Below, piece after piece: positions 39,013-50,694 of a stretch of 64,000 nucleotides of DNA. Location of the stretch: positions 95,272,873 through 95,336,872 of the forward strand of contig CM066326.1 of assembly GCA_033807775.1 (NCBI GenBank), in the 5' to 3' direction. How positions within the stretch are numbered: position 1 is the stretch's first letter; every line of letters begins with the position of its first letter. The position numbers and the translations under genes were made by a program. Source of the stretch: Saussurea involucrata (lineage: Eukaryota > Streptophyta > Magnoliopsida > Asterales > Asteraceae). Under the pieces are notes generated by a model. That model was given only the letters and a program-made list of their open reading frames with translations. It did not search any database and had not been told where the DNA came from.

Positions 39013-42000
39013 ATGGCGCATTGCAGATCGAGATTTATCATTTTAACCTATTTATCGATCTTACTGATTGCTACTGCTGCGTAAGTGTCCATTTCTTTTC
39101 CTACTTCATTTTCATTCTCATTCTCATTCTCATTCTCATTCTCATTCTCATTCTCATCTATATATTTATGGGTTTCAATTGATTTCTACAGGAAGAGTTA
39201 TTATGATATACTTCAGGTTCCCAAAGGTGCGTCGGACGATCAGATTAAACGGTCCTATAGAAAGCTCGCCTTGAAATATCATCCTGACAAGAATCAAGGA
39301 AACGAAGACGCTAACAAAAAATTTGCCGAGATTAACAATGGTACTTGCATGTTCTTAAAGGTTGTGCCTCCTAATTTTGTATCTTGGTCGACGTGAAACT
39401 TAAAAGTTTCTGTGGATCATTTTCAGCTTATGAAGTGTTATCAGACAGTGAGAAGAGAAGTATTTACGACAGATACGGCGAAGAAGGTCTCAAACAGCAT
39501 GCTGCTGGTGGCGGAGGGGGCGGAGGAATGGATATTCAAGACATATTCAAATCGTAAGATTTTGCACACATGCCTCGATATATGTTTCCATTTTCTGATA
39601 GGAATCTTGCATGTACTGTGCAAATAAATTGTCTATGTTGGTACTGAATAGTGTAGATATACATTACTCGATTTGAGTAGCCTGTGAAGCAAAATTTCCG
39701 TAACTATAACGAAATGTCAAAATGTAGGAATAAATTAACATTCTGGCTTTTTCATAGGGCACTGAAAATATTTTAGGTTAACCACGTACTCTATATACAT
39801 TTATAGCATAAAATGCAACTTGCAGTCACTTGGTGCCACCCATACTTAGTTTTATGGTGGCCGGTGGGTTGCCATTAGGGAAACGATATATCTTGTAGAA
39901 TAGGCATTTTGTTTGGTGAGAGGAGTTTTAAAAGCTGTATTTCAATGAAAGATGATTACATAGAACTTTATTTGTGCTGAAAACTAGTCATAGAATCTAT
40001 TAAGCAGAGGAGCTAAGTTTATTTATTTGTCTATTGTTGTCATCAAATAATATTCACCGCATTGGTTATGGTCCATAAGATTCCAAATTTATAATCCTTG
40101 AAGAGTATTTTAGGGGACTTTTAGATGACAAAATGGGGGAAAAGTGTGTTGGTGTGGGTGTTGGGGGGGGGGGGGGGGGTGTTGAACGGAGTAAGAGGGG
40201 AAACATGTGACTGAATCAGCACTGACGTTTCTAATTATCAAACAGTCCATGCATCTGACTCGGTCGGAGGCTCTTGATGAAAATGTTCATTAAGAGCTCA
40301 TCAAATGTCCCCTTAGGCATGTAATAGCCACTTAAGTTTTGATAATTTCTTAAGTCAAATGTTACAAGATGTTATGGGACAAAGGAAGCACTGGTAATAC
40401 TTTAAAATGACCTGAAGAGTAGAAAAATAGAATACCCTATTCAACAATTGAGCACTATTCCTTAAGTAGAATACATCAAGACATATGACTCCTACGCTGC
40501 TTGCAATGGGACTTTCTTTTTGAGAAAATTCACACCAAAGGCAATTCAGTCTTAAGGATTAAGTGCATATATGTCCGTAGCCTTGGAGAGTTCACTTTAT
40601 TAAATTTTATTTTGGTCCTATAGGTTGTCTTTACTTGTTATATCTTGACAGTGTTTAGTTCTCCAATTTTTTAGGTAGCACATATGTCATGTAGAGGGTG
40701 CATGTGCATCTTACACATTTTGGCTGGAGAGTAGTTTTTCGTGGCACTATAGGTCTCTTTGGCAATCTGTTTGCTGACTTCATGTTAAATTTCTTCTATT
40801 TAAGACATACATCTTCTGCAGTTGCAAAAAAGATAACATTGCAACTGATGTTGCAGTTATATAGCTTCCTATTCAATGCCCCTCTTCTAATTTTCCTATG
40901 AAATAGCATTATGATTCCTCTTTAATACATGCCATTAGTAAACCTGAGAACAGCTTTTGATCCTTTTTGCTTTTTGTCAATAAGCTACTAGTTTCTATGC
41001 CGAAAATCACCCTCTTTTGGGTGTGTGTACTGACTACTTGAAGTATTTTGCAGATTTTTTGGTGGTGGAGGAGACCAAGAAGAGGAGGAGCGAGTGGCAA
41101 AAGGTGATGATGTAATTGTTGACTTGGATGCAACATTGGAAGATTTGTACATGGGAGGGTCACTAAAGGTGGGAAAACTTTACCAACTGAATTAGAAAAT
41201 TGGTGCCCTTTATTCAACCATTAATATACCACACAACCTCATCTTGGTTACGTGGTCTCTATTTAAAGTAGTTAGTTCCCCTTCTTTACGCCTTATATCA
41301 CCATTACATTCTTAGTCCAGTGTCGGCAACTTTGTGGGTGTGAATGAAACCACTTGCATAGGCAAACAATTTTCTTGTGCATTCATACCTGGTGATGTGT
41401 TTGCATGTTGGTCTAGTGCTTGCTATTTTTTCTTTTCTTTTTGATGGGCTTGTGTGAATTATGGTTGAATATAATCAGGTTTGGAGGGAGAAGAACATTC
41501 TAAAGCCTGCTCCAGGAAAAAGACGCTGTAACTGTCGGAACGAGGTTTATCACAGGCAAATCGGTCCAGGGATGTTCCAACAGATGACAGAGCAGGTACA
41601 CCGTCTCTGATAATATGTCAAGTGCTTTCTTGTGAATATTTTGCCATCTCTTGGGTGGCAGCGTCTTCACCTTGTTGATTTACCAAGTCTATATCACTAT
41701 ATATTCATTATGATTGTGCTTATTCACCATCTCTGATAATATGTCAAGTGCTTTCTTGTGAATATTTTGCCATCTCTTGGGTGGCAGCATCTTCACCTTG
41801 TTGATTTACCAAGTCTATATCACTATATATTCATTATGATTGCGCTTATTCAATTGCCTATTTACATATGCTTCGTATGCTTCTTCAGGTCTGCGAGCAG
41901 TGCCCTAATGTAAAGTATGAAAGGGAAGGGAATTTTATCACCGTGGATATTGAGAAAGGAATGCAAGATGGACAGGTAAGCCTCTAGTGTCTTAGAGTTA

Positions 42001-43551
42001 TGATATGCTTTGTGCCTTTGCTTTTGATAAGCCGTGTGGTAAAATAAATGAAAGAACCAAGGATTATAACCACTTAATAATGGATTTTCACAATGATTGG
42101 ACAGTGTTTTAGATAGATTCCTTTCACATAACTTCATACTCAGTTTAAAGGGAAAAGCTCTACCTACCTCTTTGCATTTTCCTCTTTCTCTCCTTCTAGT
42201 TCGTGAAGGCGTTCCTTGCTTATTATCTCCACGATGTACCATATAAATAATATGCTCATGGTTATAAAGTATGCACTTACCGGTTTCAATTGACTGTTCA
42301 AAAGTCTCTAACGATTGTGCCCCATTACTTCGTCCCAGGAAGTGGTGTTTTATGAGGAGGGTGAACCAATTATAGATGGTGAAGCTGGAGATCTGAAGGT
42401 TAGTTTGTTATTATTGATAACTTAATATCATAGTGAGCCTGTTGAATCATATTTCATTGCTGATGGTAAATCTGAAATTTTGGGCAGTTCCGCATTCGTA
42501 CGGCAACACATGACAGGTTTAGGAGGGAAGGCAGTAACCTTCACACAACTGCTACAATAACGTTGGTAATGTTTCTCTTATATCTTCTTCTATAGCCATT
42601 ATTTGCATCTGAATGCTGATAACTAAACATGATCACAACATATGTATTTTAGAAAGAGACCTTATCTTTTTTTTTTGTCTGTCTTCCCTTTTTGCTGAAA
42701 ATGCACAAGTTTGCTAGCACTTTTAACCATAGCACCCAGCCATCTATCGCAAATGTTTCATGAGGTTGTTTTGTCTCATACCATGAAAAAAGAAGATTTT
42801 TCATTCAATTGAATATGAATCGTGCTTACTGAAATGAAGGCTAGGCAAATCATCTTCAAATTGCAAGATATTTAGTTGAATGGTGTGTATTTAGCTAGTT
42901 ACAATGCTGGCCATGCTGCTTTGTCTGGATTTTAGATGTGCATGTTCATCTTTCTTTCTTTTCTGGCTTGATTCGACTAAAAGGTACTTAAAATCAGAGA
43001 CACATGACCACCTCTTATAAGGTGAAGTGACATTAATCAACTTAAGTGTAAAGGAAGGTGTAGGCATGAGATATTGATACTGATTGGACTGGTAGGTGAC
43101 ATATAATGTGTATTCCTTTGTGTGGTTTAACTTACATGCGCAGTTGCATGTTTTCAGGCACAAGCACTTGTTGGGTTTGAGAAGACCGTTACACACCTTG
43201 ATGAGCATCTAGTAGATATTGGCACAAAGGTGAGCATTTCAATGTTTTCGTTAAATCACATCTAAAAGCACGTCTTATTTATTGACAAAACGAAACCCAA
43301 ACCCAAACCCAAAAGATTATAAAAGAGTACATATCTTTTATTTGGTTGGATAATTTCTTATCTTTGTATTTGCAATGATAATAATAATTCAGGGAATTAC
43401 AAAACCAAAGGAGGTGAGGAAGTTCAAAGGGGAAGGGATGCCGTTGCATTTTAGCAATAAGAAGGGTGATTTGTATGTTACTTTTGAGGTTCTTTTCCCT
43501 ACATCACTAACAGACGAACAGAAGACGAAGCTGAAAGCCATTCTTGGTTAG
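39013..43551 (+). CDS. ER-lumenal DnaJ co-chaperone, ERdj3B type
   Basis: Ten exons: 39,013-39,080; 39,192-39,340; 39,427-39,553; 41,054-41,168; 41,479-41,595; 41,889-41,975; 42,339-42,398; 42,488-42,565; 43,158-43,229; 43,393-43,551. All have GT-AG borders and phases that fit, giving 343 residues (the Arabidopsis protein has about 346). A signal peptide (about 1-23) is followed by a J domain with the HPD triad ([12 protein letters not shown], about 25-90), which stimulates the ATPase of the Hsp70 BiP. Next are a short Gly-rich stretch (GGGGGGG) and a substrate-binding region with the ERdj3 cysteine pairs CNCRNEVYH and [10 protein letters not shown]. The C-terminal fold ends [11 protein letters not shown]. 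In Arabidopsis, ERdj3B works with SDF2 and BiP in folding secretory receptors. Upstream lies an ERSE. No defect seen. Confidence 0.94.
39102..39156. repeat. (TCATTC)n microsatellite in DnaJ intron 1
   Basis: About eight hexamer units (cattct/ctcatt) within the 111-bp first intron, upstream of the acceptor at 39,191. Likely length-variable between individuals. Confidence 0.85.
41604..41855 (+). repeat. Tandem duplication, 126-bp unit, in DnaJ intron 5
   Basis: 41,604-41,729 and 41,730-41,855 are near-identical (two differences seen). The first copy starts 8 bp after the exon 5 donor. The unit contains no splice border of its own, so the coding sequence is not affected. Confidence 0.93.
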
Positions 43552-43961
43552 GATGGATGGATGGATGGATCCATGCCATGTACACAAACAATATTATTCA
43601 CAATTGTAAAATGAGGAGAGGCTGATTTTTTCTTCATTTCAGCCTTATTTTCAAGATACTTCTGTTTTCATTTTCCAGGACCTCCTTTAGCTTACAACAA
43701 CTTACACCTTTTTTCTCTTTCTTTCTTAAATTTCCTCTACGTAAAATTGGAATATATAATTTTGCTACTCTTTCTTTAGGATGATTGAGTAGTTTTATTT
43801 TAATATTGAAACGTGACTTGCACTTGATTTCTCATCTCTTCTCTTCTCTTCTCTTCTCTTCTTGTGTAGATAGACATAGCTGTTGGGTGATTTAGTCATT
43901 GGTTAATGAGACAAAAGCCTTCATTCAAACCTATAATTGAATAAAATTCACACAGCAGCAG

Positions 43962-43996
<35 letters not shown>

Positions 43997-45319
43997 TTCC
44001 AAACCAAATTGAAGAGCGTTTTTTTATTGCATTTACATCACAAAACATTTGGTATTGCTTCTTAAAATTCAAGTTTACTACAACTTATTACAATAGATAT
44101 ACAATTTCTTTATGTTTGAACTCGCATCAAAGTAAGAGATAGACATGTTTCACAAGTATATCAAAGCTTTATCAAATGTATTCTATGTTTTGAGATTCAT
44201 TATCAACTTACAACACTAAACAAGAACACTCAACAACAACAACCCGACATTTCTTTACGTAGGTTTTGAACACACAACAAAACTAAATTTCACAGCAGAA
44301 ACTCTCAACTAGTTCTAAACTCTACATATCCCATCTGCAGATTTTTGGCTTGAATTTAATAACAGTGCAAGACAGACATGCCCAAGAAGAAACCTTGGAA
44401 TCTTCATAGAGTTGATGTAGGATAGATGTATATTATATATACATAGCTATATATGGAATGGAATGGAATGGAATGGGATGGAAGGGTCTATACGATATTT
44501 TGAAAGAGGAGCAAGTGAAAGGAAGAAGGATGTGGTAGCAACCTAAGTATAAACGATATCATTTTACAAGTCAAGCCTTGATATATATGTAAATGAAACT
44601 TGTAGTATATGTTTTGCATTCTACTTTACATGCTTCTTTCTTCATGGGTCACCTCCTATTATAGCATACTGGACTTGCAATCATGTTCACAAAATCACTC
44701 AGAGGGGGTGTTTGGTTGGTTCTTGTATGTATAGATTGGAAATGTTTTTGTTTGGAAAGGTTTTTTTCATAGACGGAAGGAGGTGTTTTTTTTAATGAGA
44801 GAGGCAGGTTTGGACAAAACTTGACTTTCTGCATAAAGCTCCCTCCTAAAAGCTTACTGAATAAGCCACTTTCTATATCATTAAGCCAACACCAAATAGT
44901 GACCGAATAAGCTATAAGTCCCATTAAGCTCATTAAGCTACTAACAAATAGGTTAGGTGGCATTTACTGATGGAATTTTATTGTACTTGATCGGTTTAGT
45001 TTGCAAAACGAAATAAATGTATAGAGAGATGTGCATGTAAGAATAACAAATGACAGAGGTCCTGTTAGTTGTATTCTTGGCTTGTGCATGTTTCACCTGT
45101 TGTTGTGTTTACCTGATTCAGTTAAATAATCTTGTTACCACTGCACCGACAGCTCATATACAACTAAAACCATGTTCATTGACCCAAACCACCATCAGAA
45201 TAGGAATGTTATCTTCTTATCTCATGAAAAGAAGGAAATAAAAAAAGAACAAGGGTCTTACATAACAAACGTATAGTAGCTGGAATTGAGAAATGTAGGA
45301 AAGGAGAATATATAATCAA
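43552..45319. other. Intergenic, simple repeats only
   Basis: Contains the 3' untranslated DNA of the DnaJ gene, (TCTTC)n at about 43,836-43,862, a (TA)n run at about 43,965-43,993 and otherwise A/T-rich DNA. The stretch at 44,700-44,965 has transposon-like wording (ggggtgtttggttgg, accaaatagtgacc, ctaacaaatagg), but I could not pair its ends. Confidence 0.5.
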
Positions 45320-46367
45320 TCATTTATTTTCTCTTCTAATCTTCTTTGACTTGCCTAGGGGGGGCCTCTCAGTCTCTTCATCATCTTCAGATGATATTTC
45401 ATCTGGGACATCATTTGGTACGTTATGCTTCGTAATGAATTCTTTCAATATGCACATACTCTCCCCTTTCACAAAAACCAGTTGTTCCGAAACACTCCCC
45501 TTGCAACCTTGAATACAATGTTTTTCCGATCCAAGATTCAATCTTACTAATGCCCCCCCATCTTCAATCTGCATGTCCATTCACCTAATCTTGCACTGCA
45601 GGAATTCAGGGATTCATGTCATCAAGCAACATATAGACTTGGCTTACAAATCCTTTAAGAGCTGCTATATATCCAACATTGCAGAATTTACTTCAAAATC
45701 ACAACACATGCCATGCCATATAGATATTTTGGTTATTTACTCAAATACTTTTGGGATCATTTTAGACGATAACATTTTGGGTTTGTAATTATGTTTAAGT
45801 TTAACCTGTTATTTACTCAAAATTAAAACACATAGCATGATCACCGTATAGGTATAGAGAGAGTGATACTGTCTGTAAAAGAATCAAAACAAGCAAAGTA
45901 GCCAGCCAACATTTACAAAAAGGCAAGTCCATGTTAGGGTTAGGGTTAGGGTTAGGGTTAGGGTTAGGGTTAACAAAATTTTGTTGTGTAAATTGAACCT
46001 ACTTACTAGCAAATTGTGTTTATGATGAACTTAACATACCTAAGTTGCAATAAGCATCAAGCACCAGAAATTGATACAAGATCTTATTCCTAGAGCATGA
46101 TTTGTATTCTGTTGGATAAAATTTGGACACAACAAACATCAATCATATTACTATCTATTACTATATATATGAAGAGAAATTCTATTGGTGGTTATAAATT
46201 TCACTCTAATCATATACAAACCAATTTTAACCTTGATAAAACATAAGTGTGATCAGATCAACCACGAAAGGAACAGGTTTAGAGTAACAGCGATTGATTA
46301 GGGTTTTGAGAGAAAGACCAAACTAACCTGAAGTCGGCGCCGACTCGTGTGTTGTTCCGTCTTTCAT
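45320..46367 (-). CDS. Small gene of unknown function, four exons (124 residues)
   Basis: Proposed minus-strand exons: 46,328-46,367 (start ATG), 46,040-46,108, a 17-bp microexon 45,648-45,664, and 45,320-45,568 (stop). Each border is GT-AG, and the phases close only with the microexon included. Without it, joining exon 2 to the last exon meets a stop at once. The protein has a short basic/polar start (KSCSRNKILYQFLVLDAYCNL), a beta-rich middle (GGALVRLNLGSEKHCIQGCKGS, then EQLVFVKGESMCILKEFI), an acidic run (ISSEDDEETE) and a Lys/Arg-rich tail. There is no signal peptide or membrane segment. I do not recognise the family. If the splice model is wrong, the last exon alone is still open from ATG at 45,580 (86 residues). 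Confidence 0.5.
45934..45972 (+). repeat. Interstitial (TTAGGG)n, six perfect copies
   Basis: Six uninterrupted TTAGGG hexamers plus TTA, inside the proposed intron between 45,665 and 46,039. Most plants use the heptamer TTTAGGG at telomeres, so this hexamer form is not the usual plant telomere sequence. Confidence 0.97.
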
Positions 46368-47443
46368 CTCCTTCACAATTATAATAAAGAGTAGTCAACT
46401 ACAAAAATAGTCCCTCGACTACCTATTATTTACAAAAACATAAACTTATCTCATAAAAGAAAATAGGGACTATCAAGTAATTAGCCTATGCCATTTCATT
46501 TTCATTTGTTTCAATTAATTCTTGCAACTTATGGTCTAAGCAATAGGCCTATTTGAAAGAAAAAAAAGCCATTTCAATTGAAGAATTATAAAAAAATAAA
46601 AAGTGTGTCATAAGTTATTTCTAATTTAAATTAGATAAAAAAGTGAAATCTTAAATATATGCATAAGATACAAGTGTGATGCAAATAATCTTGAATAATG
46701 CTATTATCCTCATAAAAACAAACTAATCATTCATCATAATTGTGAGCGAGTTAAAAAAAAACTTGTATACTTCTTCCTATATAAGTGATTAACTAATAGG
46801 TGAAGGATCGTGTGAACCGATAATTCAAGTATTGTGTACGTCATTAGTATGATTTTTTGTAGGAGTATCCGTAATAACACAACATAGGTCATTGAAAGGA
46901 TCTCGAAGACCCACCAAAGCAAGGATCTTTCAAAAAATGGATTCTTATTCCAAGAGGGGAACATTTTCTTTTCCAAGTGAAATCCCCTATGAAAGAGTGA
47001 AAAGTGTTTTCATAAGCGTACCAAGTGAATTTGAATCGTTGATCACTTTTAATCAAATGTCCTCCTATGAATTGAGTTTAAAAGAAAATTGATCTAGTGT
47101 ATCTTGGTGCATCTCATTCTAATGTGTGTCCATTTCTTATACAACGGTTGACAACCACTTCTCATGCTTCTTACGTTAACCTCAATTTCTCACGCGAACC
47201 CAACCCTTTAACTAGTAACCGTTGTTAATTATGGGGCAATGAATGTGTAGCCGAAAACACTTATTCTTGGACTTTTCACGAACGAGTCGGATTTAAAAAC
47301 AATAAGAAGGAATATGTGGAACTATGTGAACTATGATTATGATCGAATGTGTGTTGTATACAAACAAACAATGATTTCTTCGAAAATATTATTAAATACT
47401 ACTAGTAACTAAGTAAGAAAGAAACATGTTTTGTTTTTATAAT
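46368..47443. other. Intergenic, nothing recognised
   Basis: A plus-strand frame at 46,892-47,092 (66 codons, SYSKRGTFSFPSEIPYERV) is preserved in a stretch with somewhat lower A/T content than its surroundings and could be a gene or organelle-derived fragment. I cannot identify it. The remainder is A/T-rich. Confidence 0.35.
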
Positions 47444-49984
47444 TCAACTAGAATGATGAAGAACGTTTAAGCATTCACGAGTAGCCTTGATGATGGCCTC
47501 CTCCAATTCCTTTAATGGAGATTGGTTTTGTGTATTCTCTAAAAAGCATTTCTGACAAGCGGATATGTCTCCCTCCACTGCATTCACATCATCGGTGAGC
47601 AATTCAGCGTTACGACCTCTGAGATCTTCCATGGCCTTCTGCAGGTTGTCTACACAAGATGCGTAATTACTCTTACATTTTTTCACGCATTTTCCTTTTT
47701 CTGATGAAGCTACAATTGCATCACTCAATAGCAGCTTCTCAGCCTCCTCAATTGCTAATTCTGAATTTGACTGCCCTTGCTTAATCAAGGACTCAATAGC
47801 TAAAGCAACATCATGATCAAAGTATATCGGATAAATGCTTGATTTTGAAGGTATTATTTCCACCCAAGTTGGGACAGAATTTTGTTTCAAGGCCTCAGAA
47901 GAAATTGAACCTTTCTCTTCATCCGAATCAAAAGAAGACATTTCCTCGGAAATCAAAGACCTAATTTTTTGGTTCAAGGCTTCAGAAGAAACTGAACCTA
48001 GTGTCTCCTCTACTTCATCATCTATAGGTGAAGGTGAAATAGGAGAAAATGCCTCCTCTTCATCTTTATTATCCAAATCAAAAGAAGAAATTGGACCGAG
48101 TTCTTTCTGTGCTTCCTCTAAAATGGAGGATGAATCAGAAGATGTATCGTGTTTGTTTTGGGACATAATTGGGCCAAAACTTCCATCAACATTATCCAAG
48201 GCCTCTTTTGCTTCATTTGAAATTGAAGATGTAACAGGGGAAACGACCTCTTCGTCTTCGTCTAAGGATGATACTGGACTTGATGCATCTTCATCATTAG
48301 AAGAAATTGGACTAAGTTCTTCTTGAGCTTCGTCTAAATTGGAGGATGAATCAGACGATTTTTCCTGTTTGTTATGGGAAAGCAAGGACCTAAAAAGTTT
48401 TTCTTGAGAAGAAATTGAAGCCAGGGCCTCTTTTTCTTCATTAAAATCTGAAGATGGAACGGGGGCATCTTCTTGTTCTTCCTGTTTATCCAAATCAGAA
48501 GAAGAAATTGGACCAAGTTCCTTTTGAGCTTCGTCTAAAATGGAGGGTGAATCAGAAAATACTTCCTCTTTGTTGTCGGAAAGCAATGACGTAATCCCAT
48601 AGTTTTCTTCATTTGAATTTGAAGGTGAAACAGGGGACAATGCTTCTTCGGATTCATCCGGACTTGAAGCATCTTTATCTTTATTTAAAACATCATCATC
48701 AGAAGAAGTTGGAGAAGTTGGACCTTCTTGATCTTCATCTGAAATAGAGGGTGAATCAGAAGATATTTCTTCTTTGTTCTCGGAAAGCAAGGATCTAAGT
48801 TTTTCTTTTTCCACATTGGAGGCTTGAGAAGAGATTGAACCTAAGGCCTCTTTTGCTTCATCAAAAGTTGAAGGTGAAGCAGGGGATGAAACCGGACTCG
48901 ACGCATCATCTTCATCTTTATCCAAATCAGAAGAAGAAATTGGACCAAGTTCTTTCTGGGCTTCATCTAAAATGGATGGTGAATCAGAAAATACTTCCTC
49001 TTTGTTCTCGGAAGAAAGCAATGAGGTAATCCCAAAATCTTGTTTATAGTCATCCATGGCTTCATTTGAATTTGAAGGTGAAACAGGGGCGAATGGTTCT
49101 TCGGGTTCATCTAATGATGAAACCGGACTTGATGCATCTTCATTTTTATCCAAGTCATCAATTGTGCCATCCTGATCTTGGTCTGAAATAGAGGGTGATT
49201 CAGAAGATACTTTTTCTTTCTTGTGGGATAGCAAGGATCTGATTTTGCCAAGTTTTTCTTTTGCCACATCAAAGGCTTTGGAAGAGATTGAACCTAGGGC
49301 CTCTTTTGCTTCATTAAAACTTGAAGATGAAACCGGACTCGATGCATCTTCCTCTTTATCCAAATCATCATCAAAAGAAATTGGACCCAATTCGTTTTGA
49401 GCTTCATCTAAATTGGAGGGTGAATCAGAAAATATTTCCTCTTTGTTCAAGGAACCAAGTTTTTCTTGTGCTTCATTAATAGGAGTCGATGCAGCATCTT
49501 CTTCATCCAAATCAGAAGAAGAGATTGGACCCAGTTCTTTTTGAGCTTCTTCAAATGATATTTCCTCTTTGTTTTGCCCATCTTCTTCCTCCTTTTGTAA
49601 AGAAGATGATGGAGAGGGACCTAGCTCATTTTGGGATAACCATGAGTCAATATGTTTTGAGGCTTTAGATTTTGTAGAAGGTGAAATAGCCTGTTTGGCT
49701 TCATCTATAATGGAGGATGAAAGTGGGGAGAGTGCCTCTTTTAATGATGAAACTGGACCCAATGCTTCTTTAGCTTCTTCCACGGATGGACTAAATGTAT
49801 CTTTAACTTTATCTAAATCCCATGTTGAAGTTGGTCCAAGTGCCTCTTTCGCTTCATCTAAGAAGGACCCAAATGCATTTTTTACTTCATCTCCTGCATT
49901 TGCATTTGCATTTTCTTCGGAAGCATCCGAGATGCTAAAAATCAGAGATGCAACAAAGATTACAAGGAGAATGTGATTGTCCAT
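47444..49984 (-). CDS. Secreted acidic Ser/Asp/Glu-repeat protein with a PMEI-like C-terminal domain
   Basis: An uninterrupted 846-codon frame. Residues 1-21 form a signal peptide (NHILLVIFVASLIFSISDAS). Residues about 30-720 are imperfect repeats built on EAKEALGP/EAQKELGPISSSDLD, DASSPVSS and SLLSxNKEEVSSDSPSILD. They are ordered in larger blocks of roughly 120-170 residues and are very rich in Ser, Asp and Glu. The last 125 residues contain Cys-spaced helices (CVKKCKSNYASCVDNLQKAM, ISACQKCF) that resemble the second half of the plant invertase/pectin methylesterase inhibitor fold. The product is probably an extracellular or vacuolar protein, but inhibitor activity is uncertain because part of the fold is not obvious. 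A minus-strand TATA run lies at about 50,070, some 90 bp before the start. The repeat is likely to vary in length. Confidence 0.8.
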   Translation of the reverse strand: MDNHILLVIFVASLIFSISDASEENANANAGDEVKNAFGSFLDEAKEALGPTSTWDLDKVKDTFSPSVEEAKEALGPVSSLKEALSPLSSSIIDEAKQAISPSTKSKASKHIDSWLSQNELGPSPSSSLQKEEEDGQNKEEISFEEAQKELGPISSSDLDEEDAASTPINEAQEKLGSLNKEEIFSDSPSNLDEAQNELGPISFDDDLDKEEDASSPVSSSSFNEAKEALGSISSKAFDVAKEKLGKIRSLLSHKKEKVSSESPSISDQDQDGTIDDLDKNEDASSPVSSLDEPEEPFAPVSPSNSNEAMDDYKQDFGITSLLSSENKEEVFSDSPSILDEAQKELGPISSSDLDKDEDDASSPVSSPASPSTFDEAKEALGSISSQASNVEKEKLRSLLSENKEEISSDSPSISDEDQEGPTSPTSSDDDVLNKDKDASSPDESEEALSPVSPSNSNEENYGITSLLSDNKEEVFSDSPSILDEAQKELGPISSSDLDKQEEQEDAPVPSSDFNEEKEALASISSQEKLFRSLLSHNKQEKSSDSSSNLDEAQEELSPISSNDEDASSPVSSLDEDEEVVSPVTSSISNEAKEALDNVDGSFGPIMSQNKHDTSSDSSSILEEAQKELGPISSFDLDNKDEEEAFSPISPSPIDDEVEETLGSVSSEALNQKIRSLISEEMSSFDSDEEKGSISSEALKQNSVPTWVEIIPSKSSIYPIYFDHDVALAIESLIKQGQSNSELAIEEAEKLLLSDAIVASSEKGKCVKKCKSNYASCVDNLQKAMEDLRGRNAELLTDDVNAVEGDISACQKCFLENTQNQSPLKELEEAIIKATRECLNVLHHSS

Positions 49985-50694
49985 ATCTTGTAATGCATGT
50001 AATTGGGGAATTGCAAATGGATCTATAAAATAGTTAGGAGAGAATGTTTGGTTAACCGTTCAACAAGGACTATATATATATATATGTCAAAAATGTGGTC
50101 AAAACGTCTCTTGCATTTCCACCTTTCTTTTTTCATACAAATCATTTTTTTGTTTTAAATTCATTTCATTTCTACCTGATCCCCTGTTACAAAGTAATTA
50201 CCTTCTCCTCAATCAAACTTATATTAGCCAGGGTTACAACCAATATGCAATATGTATGTATACTTGATACTAACGGACAATCACAAGGGACCAAATAGCA
50301 GTATTTAAAAAAGTTTGGCTACAAATATTGATATTCATTTGAAGGTATTAATGAGATATATTTAATGATATAATTTGCTAATAATAATATATAAATTTTA
50401 ATTATACATTTTGAATAAAGTAATTCATACATAATATATAATAAAGGTAAAAAATAGTTAAAAAAAAAAAATAGAGATAAATAATCTGTAAATATATATA
50501 ACATAAAAAAATGAAAATATATAAAATCAGGAATTAAAAATAAAACACCTCTATTTCTATAAATACTTTTAAAATACCTTTATTTCTACAAAAATATTAA
50601 TATTATTATAACGACTGCGATGCTAAATTGCTAATGTCTAAAGTGATTGTAGCACGCAATTTGTTGGTATTTTAGTGTTGAGGTTACTCAATTG
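49985..50694. other. Divergent promoter region between two genes
   Basis: It lies between the minus-strand acidic-repeat gene and the plus-strand PPR gene. It has a (TA)n/TATA run at about 50,070-50,085 on the side of the former. The A/T-rich rest shows no transposon signature. Confidence 0.5.

Noticed and set aside
40150..40180. Poly-G run of about 19 bases in a DnaJ intron
   Set aside because: A homopolymer of uncertain length, likely a sequencing- or slippage-prone site with no further structure.
46892..47092. Possible organelle-derived insertion
   Set aside because: The frame looks conserved in style, but I could not match it to any plastid or mitochondrial gene, so no claim is made.
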